Assembly (NCBI GenBank): GCA_028698765.1
Contig: JAQVVW010000018.1
Span: 1 to 11,614, forward strand
DNA: 11,614 nt
Reading direction: 5' to 3'
Source of the DNA: Methanoculleus sp.
GTDB lineage: Archaea; Halobacteriota; Methanomicrobia; Methanomicrobiales; Methanoculleaceae
This document shows positions 6,957 through 11,614 of this stretch, one piece after another. The notes under the pieces are model-generated. The model was not told the DNA's origin. It made no database searches and was given only the letters and a program-made list of their open reading frames with translations. Position 1 is the first letter of the stretch; each line of letters starts with the position of its first letter. The position numbers and the translations under genes are program-made.

Positions 6957-6970
6957 CCAATATCTATTTA
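6957..6970 (+). promoter_or_regulatory. TATA-like box of the rhodanese lipoprotein gene
   Basis: AATATCTATTTA forms an AT-rich island between GC-rich flanks about 25-36 bp before the ATG at 6995. With the usual archaeal distance of about 25 bp from box centre to transcription start, the mRNA would begin at or within a few bases of the start codon. That agrees with the lack of a ribosome-binding site and suggests a leaderless transcript. The call rests on position and composition. Confidence 0.55.
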
Positions 6971-6994
6971 CGCCTGCGACCGCGACATGGATGC

Positions 6995-7429
6995 ATGGCC
7001 AATTTCCGTTCTCTGTTAGTGCCTTTGTTCCTCGCCGGGAGCACTATTGCGGCCGTGCTGATCGGGGGATGCGTTGGAGACAACCCTGCTCCACAAGACC
7101 GTATCAACCGGACCGTGCCGCCGGCTGAAGCGTCTGCCCTGATCGAAGAGATGAAGCAGGATCCAACATTCGTCATCATAGATGTCAGGAGATCGGATGA
7201 GTATGCCGGGGGGCATATCCCGGGCGCAATCAACATCGACTCGGCGCACCTCTCCGAGCACCTTGAAAGCCTTGACCGGGACGGAACATATCTTCTCTGT
7301 TGCCAGCGGGGCGGGCGGAGCGCCGGCGCCCGCGAGGTGATGGAGAAGGCCGGCTTTGAGAACGTTTACGAGGTCAAAGGCGGCATGAGCGCCTGGCGGG
7401 CTGCCGGGCTCCCGGTGACCGGGGTTTGA
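6995..7429 (+). CDS. Rhodanese-like domain lipoprotein
   Basis: A 144-residue protein with an N-terminal lipoprotein signal and one rhodanese (sulfurtransferase) domain. I start it at the ATG at 6995, not at upstream codons from 6905, because MANFRSLLVPLFLAGST gives a proper signal sequence. The lipobox is IGGC with Cys26 as the predicted lipidated residue, so the protein should be anchored on the outer face of the cell membrane. The rhodanese domain (about 41-142) has DVRRSDEYAGGHIPGAINI (63-81) and the active loop CQRGGR (103-108) with nucleophile Cys103; Cys102 precedes it. VYEVKGGMSAWRAAGLP closes the domain. The active site looks functional. The substrate is unknown; extracytoplasmic sulfur or cyanide handling is plausible. 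It has its own TATA-like box and stands 55 bp after the ABC-like gene. Confidence 0.87.
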   Translation: MANFRSLLVPLFLAGSTIAAVLIGGCVGDNPAPQDRINRTVPPAEASALIEEMKQDPTFVIIDVRRSDEYAGGHIPGAINIDSAHLSEHLESLDRDGTYLLCCQRGGRSAGAREVMEKAGFENVYEVKGGMSAWRAAGLPVTGV

Positions 7430-7432
7430 TCT

Positions 7433-7495
7433 TCACTCCTCCTGCTTCACGTAGGTGACGCCCTCCGGCTCCTCCGCTTCGCGGGTCTTCTACCA
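7433..7495 (-). pseudogene. Possible C-terminal remnant of an unidentified gene
   Basis: On the - strand the frame ending at TGA 7433-7435 reads KTREAEEPEGVTYVKQEE, an acidic, hydrophilic tail that looks like a real protein end. All but one codon end in G or C, as in the genes around it. An in-frame TAG at 7490-7492, preceded by a tryptophan codon, interrupts it, and no longer coding frame continues upstream toward the PAC2 gene. It could be the truncated end of a lost gene, or chance in GC-rich DNA. I cannot name the parent. Confidence 0.3.
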
Positions 7496-7544
7496 CGGCG
7501 GTGCCCGAGATTCGGTTGAAGAGCCGCCGGTTCGAGCCCGGAGT

Positions 7545-7554
7545 AAAAAAGAGA
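7545..7554 (-). terminator. T-run terminator after the PAC2-family gene
   Basis: Immediately after the TAA of the PAC2 gene the - strand reads TCTCTTTTTTAC. A run of six T residues just beyond a stop codon is the usual signal for archaeal intrinsic termination. It fits the end of the - strand gene cluster that comes in from the right side of the window. Confidence 0.6.
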
Positions 7555-8301
7555 TTATCCTATATAACTCAGTTCTTCGCGGCCTCTAGCCTCTTCGGCT
7601 TCCTGGATCCGGGCTATGATCTGCTCCATATCCCCGGCACGCTGCTGCAGCGAGGTGTGGTCGACCTCGATCCCGGTCAGGCGGGAGAGCACCGTGAGAA
7701 GGCTCTCGGCGCTCTTCGGGTCGACGATGTAGCCGCTCGTCTCGCCCATCAGGCATATCCCCTCGATCCCCCGCGCCTTGCCGAGGCCGAGCAGGAGGCC
7801 CGAGGCCCCCACGATCATCCCGCCGCTCCCGACGTTCTCAAACGACCCGCCGGACGCCTCTACCTCGGGGCGGAGATGCTCCATGTTGACGGCCGAAAAG
7901 ACCTTCGGGTTCTCGACCAGGTGGCCGACACCGTAGCCGCCGAGCGCGTATATCCGCCCGACACCGAGGTCTTCGGCGATATCGAGGTAGTGCTCCGCGA
8001 GGATGTAGTGCCCCTCTGCCGAGTTGCTCTGGACGTCGCCCACGAGAAAGAGGGCCGCCCTGCCGTCCTTCTCGTAGCGATAGATCTCGTTGCTGGCGAG
8101 GTGGGTGATGCCCCGCTCGTCGACGATCACCTGCGGCGGGAAGTGGGGAGAGGAGATCTCCCCTATCTTCTCGGCACCGAGCTCGTGGATCAGGTGGTCG
8201 GCGACGAGTTTTCCCACGTGCCCTATGCCGGGCAGACCTTCGATCAGGATCGGGGCGTCGATATTCTCCTCCCGCAAAAAGGTTACTCTGGCGTGTTCCA
8301 T
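7555..8301 (-). CDS. PAC2 family protein (proteasome assembly chaperone-like)
   Basis: A 248-residue cytoplasmic protein of the PAC2 family, related to archaeal proteasome assembly chaperones. It has the glycine-rich family N-terminus (ILIEGLPGIGHVGKL, about 18-32), a central GDVQSNSAEGHY segment (88-99), a GGYGVGHL segment, and GMIVGASGLLLGLG (about 160-173). The C-terminus ends LSYIG after a helical, acidic stretch. Family members can dock on the 20S proteasome through C-terminal hydrophobic-Tyr-X motifs; here the tyrosine is third from the end, so the match is imperfect. The ATG lies inside nop10 (19-bp overlap), implying coupled translation. It is the last gene of the cluster and is followed by a T-run. 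Proteasome function is inference from the family; many archaeal members are uncharacterised. Confidence 0.88.
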   Translation of the reverse strand: MEHARVTFLREENIDAPILIEGLPGIGHVGKLVADHLIHELGAEKIGEISSPHFPPQVIVDERGITHLASNEIYRYEKDGRAALFLVGDVQSNSAEGHYILAEHYLDIAEDLGVGRIYALGGYGVGHLVENPKVFSAVNMEHLRPEVEASGGSFENVGSGGMIVGASGLLLGLGKARGIEGICLMGETSGYIVDPKSAESLLTVLSRLTGIEVDHTSLQQRAGDMEQIIARIQEAEEARGREELSYIG

Positions 8302-8450
8302 CTGCGTACGGCCCTCCTGTAGATACCGTACCTGTCCTCGGGTGAAAAACGTGCCGGGTGGGCCGGCCGAGACGGCCGGCCGCAGACCGGGCAGATATCC
8401 GAGAGCGTGTATCTCCGGTCGTGCAGACAGCGGCGAATGCGGCTGCTCAT
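8283..8450 (-). CDS. nop10: H/ACA ribonucleoprotein protein Nop10
   Basis: A 55-residue protein encoded by a short frame between aIF2-alpha and the PAC2 gene. It begins MSSRIRRCLHDRRYTL and continues with DICPVCG (18-24) and AHPARFSPEDRYGIYRR (30-46), the diagnostic Nop10 segments. Nop10 binds the pseudouridine synthase Cbf5 in H/ACA guide-RNA particles that modify rRNA, and it also supports tRNA pseudouridylation. The second zinc knuckle pair (Cys20, Cys23) is intact. The first pair is not: only Cys8 is present, followed by Leu-His-Asp where a second cysteine would be expected, so zinc binding may use His10 or be lost. The ATG at 8450 lies 5 bp after the aIF2-alpha stop, and the 3' end overlaps the PAC2 start by 19 bp. 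Confidence 0.92.
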   Translation of the reverse strand: MSSRIRRCLHDRRYTLSDICPVCGRPSRPAHPARFSPEDRYGIYRRAVRRWNTPE

Positions 8451-8455
8451 ATTTT

Positions 8456-9235
8456 TTATCCGGCCTTCTGCTTCCGGATAAACTTGCCGGAGCCGCCGGC
8501 CCGCTCGACCACGCCGACGGCGGCGCTTGCCGCCTTCTCGATCGCCTTCTCGGCTTCCTTATAATCGGGGGCAGTCACTTTTATCCGATATTTCGGGGCT
8601 CCGACGTAGATGAGTTCGATCTCCACATCCTCGACCTTCGGCTGCGCACTCCGGAGCGCCCGGCGGATCACGTTGACGCCGTCGGGCCGGTACGACGTCA
8701 GGACAAGGTGCCCGGTGATCGTCACCCTCGAGACCTTCACGTTCTCGTTCGCGACGGTGATGAGTGCCGCTTCGACCGGCCCATCCAGGTTCAGTTTATC
8801 TGCTGCCTCGCCGCCGGTGGTGACGATATCCTCAAAGGCCGGGTAGAGCTGGCCGTATTCACGGAAGATCGCCTCCTCGATGACCTTCCTGTCCACGCCC
8901 GATGCCTCAGCGGCGAATCCGACCCATTTCGTGGCCTTCTGTTCGTTCTTCCACTCGTGAACCTTTTCGCGCCGCTGGTGCTCGTTTACATCTTTTAACG
9001 AGAGATCGATGTGGCCGCGATCGGGGTCGACGTTCAGGACTTTGCAGACGACCTTCTGTCCTTCTCTTACGAAGTCCCGGATATGCTTGATCCAGCCCCG
9101 CGCTATCTCGGATATCGGTATGAGCCCTCTCCGCTCGTTGTACTCGTCCAGGGTCACGAACGCCGCAAAGTCCTTGACGTCCGCGACCGTGCAGACAACG
9201 AGTTCTCCTTCTTCGGGCCACTCTCTCTCGTTCAT
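8456..9235 (-). CDS. eif2a: Translation initiation factor 2 subunit alpha (aIF2-alpha)
   Basis: A 259-residue alpha subunit of the heterotrimeric factor that delivers initiator Met-tRNA to the small ribosomal subunit. It has the expected three parts: an S1 RNA-binding domain (about 1-85, MNEREWPEEGELVVCTV to HIDLSLKDV), a helical middle domain (about 86-170), and a C-terminal alpha/beta domain (about 171-259) that contacts the gamma subunit. I choose the ATG at 9235. A TTG at 9250 would add five residues and overlap rps27e, but the ATG gives the usual family start and has a GAGTGA about 10 bases upstream. The loop equivalent to the phosphorylated serine of the eukaryotic protein reads SEIARGWIKHI (42-52), with Ala/Arg where serine would be. 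It lies 7 bp after rps27e and 5 bp before nop10. Confidence 0.95.
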   Translation of the reverse strand: MNEREWPEEGELVVCTVADVKDFAAFVTLDEYNERRGLIPISEIARGWIKHIRDFVREGQKVVCKVLNVDPDRGHIDLSLKDVNEHQRREKVHEWKNEQKATKWVGFAAEASGVDRKVIEEAIFREYGQLYPAFEDIVTTGGEAADKLNLDGPVEAALITVANENVKVSRVTITGHLVLTSYRPDGVNVIRRALRSAQPKVEDVEIELIYVGAPKYRIKVTAPDYKEAEKAIEKAASAAVGVVERAGGSGKFIRKQKAG

Positions 9236-9242
9236 GCAATTA

Positions 9243-9431
9243 TCACTCAAGTACTGTCAGTATCTCAGCTTTTATATCAGCTTTCCCGCCGTGGGGCTCT
9301 GCAAGGATACGCCCGCAGACGGTGCACTCCACGATGGTACTCGCTCTCTCAAAGACTACCTGTTCGTTCTCGCAGTCGGGGCACTTTACCCGGAGGAATG
9401 TGCTCCTGTTCTCTCTGTTTACCCGGACCAT
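9243..9431 (-). CDS. rps27e: 30S ribosomal protein S27e
   Basis: A 62-residue zinc-ribbon protein of the archaeal/eukaryotic small ribosomal subunit. The zinc ligands are clear: CPDC at 17-20 and CTVC at 36-39. The N-terminal segment [17 protein letters not shown] and the [11 protein letters not shown] tail match the family. The ATG is 6 bp after the rpl44e stop, and a GGAGTGA ribosome-binding site lies in the rpl44e tail, so the two are read from one message. It stands in its usual place between rpl44e and the alpha subunit of aIF2. Confidence 0.95.
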   Translation of the reverse strand: MVRVNRENRSTFLRVKCPDCENEQVVFERASTIVECTVCGRILAEPHGGKADIKAEILTVLE

Positions 9432-9437
9432 ACCAAC

Positions 9438-9716
9438 TCACTCCGTAAGCTCGAATTTACCGATCCTGAATCCCGGCCGGAGGTGCGCCTTGCCGCAGAC
9501 CGTGCACCGGTATCTGACGTTGATCTTCTTCGTCGGCTTGTCGCCGCCGGGCACCTTATTGAACTTGCCCATGTTGCCCACTGTGCTCCTGCGTGCCTTC
9601 TGGCGGTCGATCCAGTTGAAGTGGCGCACTTTGCCCTTCTTTACCTTCACGACTTCGTGAACCTGGTGGTTCCTGCAGAACGGGCAGTATGTCTTGAATT
9701 TTGACGGCATTTTCAT
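9438..9716 (-). CDS. rpl44e: 50S ribosomal protein L44e
   Basis: A 92-residue basic zinc-finger protein of the large ribosomal subunit, located near the E-site. Two cysteine pairs are visible, CPFC (11-14) and CTVC (71-74), with the conserved basic centre RQKARRSTVGNMGKFNKVP (38-56). The start is the ATG at 9716, which gives the family's MKMPSKFK opening; AGAGGT lies about eight bases upstream. It is the first ribosomal gene of the cluster and follows gins51 by 37 bp, a gap that contains a possible promoter. Confidence 0.95.
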   Translation of the reverse strand: MKMPSKFKTYCPFCRNHQVHEVVKVKKGKVRHFNWIDRQKARRSTVGNMGKFNKVPGGDKPTKKINVRYRCTVCGKAHLRPGFRIGKFELTE

Positions 9717-9742
9717 AATAGTAACCTCTATTCAACAGATTC

Positions 9743-9756
9743 GAGTACCTATATCA
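9743..9756 (-). promoter_or_regulatory. Possible internal promoter before rpl44e
   Basis: On the - strand the segment GTGATATAGGTA overlaps the gins51 stop codon and lies about 30-38 bp before the rpl44e ATG, a spacing suited to an archaeal TATA box. It could give the ribosomal and initiation-factor genes their own strong transcription apart from the replication genes. Another AT-rich stretch (9767-9776) lies further upstream inside gins51. Evidence is weak. Confidence 0.35.
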
Positions 9757-10416
9757 CTTGTTAAGCCTAATATTTAAGGCTATGTCGTGCTCGCAGAGCA
9801 CGTCTGCATTGTTTTCCGGCAGGGTGACGATATCCCCCATCTTCAGGACGTACGTCCTGCCGTCCATCCCCATGAACGACTCCACATCGGAGCGGATGTG
9901 CACGAGGGCGTAGGGCGGCCGGGCGGGACGGGAGGCGGGAGCCGCGGGTGCTCCCCGTGGTTCCGGCAGCCCCTCGCCCTCTTCGGTTCGGTCGGCCGCG
10001 GCCACGCCGTCGCCGACGAACGGGGCCGCCTCGCCGTAGACGAGCGCCTCCCGGCACTCCTCGATGGCGTAGATGATCCGCTCGTACATCACCCGCTCCT
10101 CCGGGAGCATCTTGCGGGCCTCATCCTTGCTGGCGTACTGCCCCTCCGCCTGCTGGAACGCAAGGTCGAGAACCTGCCGGGTCCTGACCGAGAAGATCTC
10201 CTGGACAGTCTCGGTGACGCTCCCTATCTCCTCGATGATCAGGCTCCCCGTCCGGTTCTCCAGGGGGTTTTTGAGGTCGTAGTAGTCTGTCTTGCGCTTC
10301 TCGACGTACTCCCGGGCATCGTCGTAGAGGCCGGGCTCGATGTAGGCGAGCCGTCCCGAGTGCTGCATATCGAGCAGCATCTGGCGGAGTTTCTCCAGGA
10401 GATCGATGGCCATCAT
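9754..10416 (-). CDS. gins51: GINS complex subunit Gins51
   Basis: A 220-residue subunit of the archaeal GINS complex, which joins MCM helicase and a GAN/RecJ-like partner at the replication fork. The order is helical A domain first (about 1-128: LRQMLLDMQHSGRLAYIEPG, YYDLKNPLENRTGSLI), then a Pro/Ala/Glu-rich linker (about 129-167), then the small beta B domain (168-215: YALVHIRSDVESFMGMDGRT). A-then-B order marks the Gins51/Gins15 type, not Gins23. No Gins23 gene is in the window, so a homotetramer or a distant partner are both possible. The ATG at 10416 overlaps the priS stop as ATGA; a second ATG follows at 10413, and GGGGGTG lies upstream. The frame stays open far back through priS, but the domain start and ribosome-binding site fix this start. 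Confidence 0.92.
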   Translation of the reverse strand: MMAIDLLEKLRQMLLDMQHSGRLAYIEPGLYDDAREYVEKRKTDYYDLKNPLENRTGSLIIEEIGSVTETVQEIFSVRTRQVLDLAFQQAEGQYASKDEARKMLPEERVMYERIIYAIEECREALVYGEAAPFVGDGVAAADRTEEGEGLPEPRGAPAAPASRPARPPYALVHIRSDVESFMGMDGRTYVLKMGDIVTLPENNADVLCEHDIALNIRLNK

Positions 10417-11525
10417 GCACCCCCGGCTATCTCCGCCATGCCCCGGCAGCAGAGGAAGATCGCGAGCGCTTCGGGGACGTTCTGGACCCCTGCGTTGAGC
10501 GAGTAGGTGTTCCCGAGCAGGGACGTGGTGAAGGCTGCCTTCAGATCGACCCGCACGTCGCGGTCGCCGAAGACCACGGCGTCCACGAGGGGATCGAACT
10601 GTGCGAAGTCCCGGAGATCGAGCGGCACGACCCGCATCCCGCTGCCGCCGTGCAGCGACCCCGGCGTCCGGATCAGCCGCTTGATATCGGTCGTGACCGG
10701 TTCGTCCGCACGCGCCCCGGCGTCCCGGAGCCTCTTCTCGAAGTCGGGTGCGGCCGTGATCGCCCGGACGACCCGATCTTTGAGGAGGTCGCCCGGGGCT
10801 CTCGCGGCGAGGCTCTTGATGTTCGCGAAGAACTCCGCGGCCGTTCGTTTCCCGATACCGTCGAGCCCGGAGAGGTACGCCGTCGCCTCTGCCGGGTCGC
10901 GGGCCGCAAGCCCCGAGAGATGGGCACGGAGAGCCTCCATGTAGCGCCGCCGCCACCCGGTCTCGCCGCCCGCCGGCGTGAAGAGCGCGGCTGGATCGAG
11001 CCCGATGCCGCAGACGTAGTCGACGATCTCGCGCCGCTCCTGGCTGCTCCATCCCCGGACGGCGATCTCGGTGACGTGGATATGGTAGCCGCGCCCCCCG
11101 GAGAAGGCGACCCGGATCTGGCTCCTGGCAAACCCGAGTTCGTCGGTCAGCATCGCGAGCAGTTTCTCCGTCTCCTCCTTGACCCGCGCAAGCATCATAG
11201 CGTAGGGGCCGCGGACGATCTGGTCGGCGTCGAGATCGAAGATGAGGTCGGCGCCCGCCCAGTGCTTCTCGTTCATCGTCGGCGCCGACGGCGTCTGGTA
11301 GTAGGCCGTCGAGTAGTAGACGTGCGCGGGGACCAGGTTTTTCACGTATGCGCCGAGTTCCAGCGGGTCGGAAAACGCCATGTGCCGCCGCATCCGGACT
11401 TCGGCAGCGTCGAAGAAGACGAATCCCCATTCGCGTTGCTCGAGGGAGGACGGAACGGTGAGGTTCTGCCGCTGGTAATACTCGGCAAACCTCTGCTTCA
11501 CAAACTCGAGTGTCGCGGGTTTCAT
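10413..11525 (-). CDS. priS: DNA primase small (catalytic) subunit PriS
   Basis: A 370-residue catalytic subunit of the archaeal/eukaryotic-type primase, which makes the RNA (and DNA) primers for replication. The metal-binding motif is FDLDAD (96-101) with Asp97 and Asp99; the third acid is Asp280 in TTDIKRLIR. The nucleotide-binding motif SGGRGYHIH (142-150) and [11 protein letters not shown] (286-296) with His292 are intact, so the protein should be active. The N-terminus [17 protein letters not shown] is typical. The ATG overlaps the stop of the upstream elp3 gene by four bases, and its own stop overlaps gins51 by four, so three genes are likely translated in series. The large subunit PriL is not in the window. 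Two long frames on the opposite strand are GC-rich shadows. Confidence 0.95.
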   Translation of the reverse strand: MKPATLEFVKQRFAEYYQRQNLTVPSSLEQREWGFVFFDAAEVRMRRHMAFSDPLELGAYVKNLVPAHVYYSTAYYQTPSAPTMNEKHWAGADLIFDLDADQIVRGPYAMMLARVKEETEKLLAMLTDELGFARSQIRVAFSGGRGYHIHVTEIAVRGWSSQERREIVDYVCGIGLDPAALFTPAGGETGWRRRYMEALRAHLSGLAARDPAEATAYLSGLDGIGKRTAAEFFANIKSLAARAPGDLLKDRVVRAITAAPDFEKRLRDAGARADEPVTTDIKRLIRTPGSLHGGSGMRVVPLDLRDFAQFDPLVDAVVFGDRDVRVDLKAAFTTSLLGNTYSLNAGVQNVPEALAIFLCCRGMAEIAGGA

Positions 11526-11614
11526 GGGAACGTCTTGATCATATATGGCCCCACTCGTTCATATCCCTGTTTCCTGTAGTAGGGCCGCACCCCGACACCG
11601 CTCATCACCGCGAG
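11522..11614 (-). CDS. elp3: Elp3-like tRNA uridine-34 modification enzyme, C-terminal end only
   Basis: Only the last 30 codons are in the window; the gene continues beyond base 11614. The visible tail reads [20 protein letters not shown] then MIKTFP and a TGA. This matches the end of a GNAT acetyltransferase domain, and specifically the Elp3 C-terminus (GVREYYRKLGY-type sequence). Elp3 combines a radical SAM domain with an acetyltransferase domain and starts the cm5U-type modification of wobble uridine in tRNA. The stop overlaps the priS ATG as ATGA. A stand-alone GNAT protein would look similar in this short piece, so the name is tentative. Confidence 0.75.
   Translation of the reverse strand, partial: LAVMSGVGVRPYYRKQGYERVGPYMIKTFP

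Noticed and set aside
6905..6994. 30-residue N-terminal extension of the rhodanese protein
   Set aside because: It would overlap the ABC-like gene, run through the TATA-like box, and bury the lipoprotein signal; the ATG at 6995 fits much better.
7520..7550. GGTTCGAGCCC resembling a tRNA T-arm
   Set aside because: The T-stem has a terminal mismatch, the following bases are GTAAAAA with no matching 5' acceptor strand, and no D-arm or anticodon arm fits upstream.
7501..8322. 273-codon frame on the + strand opposite the PAC2 gene
   Set aside because: The opposite strand encodes a clear PAC2 protein and nop10; this frame is a GC-bias artefact.
8090..8998. 302-codon + strand frame opposite nop10 and aIF2-alpha
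   Set aside because: It spans several real - strand genes and its translation shows no domain.
9236..9250. TTG start adding five residues to aIF2-alpha
   Set aside because: The ATG at 9235 gives the normal family N-terminus and has a suitably spaced GAGTGA; the extension overlaps rps27e.
9754..11430. One 558-codon open frame on the - strand covering gins51 and most of priS
   Set aside because: The upstream part is an out-of-frame reading of priS, rich in Arg/Gly/Pro as expected from GC-rich DNA. gins51 has its own ribosome-binding site and an ATGA overlap, so there is no fusion.
10650..11579. 309-codon frame on the + strand opposite priS
   Set aside because: Antisense shadow of a well-identified gene; its translation is Arg/Asp/Pro-rich with no family resemblance.
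1..11614. CRISPR arrays, insertion sequences, attachment sites, rRNA or tRNA genes
   Set aside because: I saw no spaced identical repeats of CRISPR length, no transposase, no terminal inverted repeats and no complete RNA gene on either strand.

Overview
The window is high-GC archaeal DNA from a hydrogenotrophic methanogen. Three methanogenesis marker genes (mmp15, mmp17, mmp7) place it in the methanogens. The small-subunit primase, Gins51, eL44/eS27-type ribosomal proteins, aIF2-alpha, Nop10 and Elp3 are archaeal information-processing genes. The GC content and the protein character suggest Methanomicrobiales, possibly a Methanoculleus relative. That genus-level guess is inference from pattern, not a database match.

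Region 1 (1-5030, + strand) is a tight operon-like run. It starts with mmp15 (cut at its 5' end by the window edge), then mmp17 and mmp7, joined by an abutting junction and an ATGA overlap. A carboxymuconolactone decarboxylase/AhpD-like CxxC protein follows 5 bp later, then a glutamine-hydrolysing asparagine synthase 18 bp after that. The mmp genes belong to the set linked to ATP-dependent reductive activation of methyl-coenzyme M reductase (MCR). The AhpD-like protein is a plausible redox partner by context only.

Region 2 (5059-7429) is more accessory. A DUF1614 membrane protein lies on the - strand. A 438-bp intergenic region follows, with several hairpins, an AT-rich promoter-like block and an inverted repeat. 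Next come a + strand ABC-type ATPase whose Walker A, signature and Walker B catalytic residues are all substituted, and a small rhodanese-domain lipoprotein with its own TATA-like box. A short gene remnant sits at 7433-7495.

Region 3 (7555-11614, all - strand) is a conserved archaeal information-processing cluster. In transcription order it reads elp3 (3' end only), priS, gins51, rpl44e, rps27e, aIF2-alpha, nop10 and a PAC2-family proteasome-assembly-chaperone-like gene, ending at a T-run terminator. Many neighbours overlap (ATGA junctions at elp3/priS and priS/gins51, 19 bp at nop10/PAC2) or lie within 10 bp. The arrangement joins DNA replication initiation to ribosome and translation genes. 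nop10 (55 codons) is a short gene that is easy to miss. I found no CRISPR array, rRNA, tRNA, insertion sequence or convincing previously undescribed multi-gene system. The strongest oddities are the degenerate ABC ATPase and the cysteine-tailed AhpD-like protein in the MCR-activation gene run.
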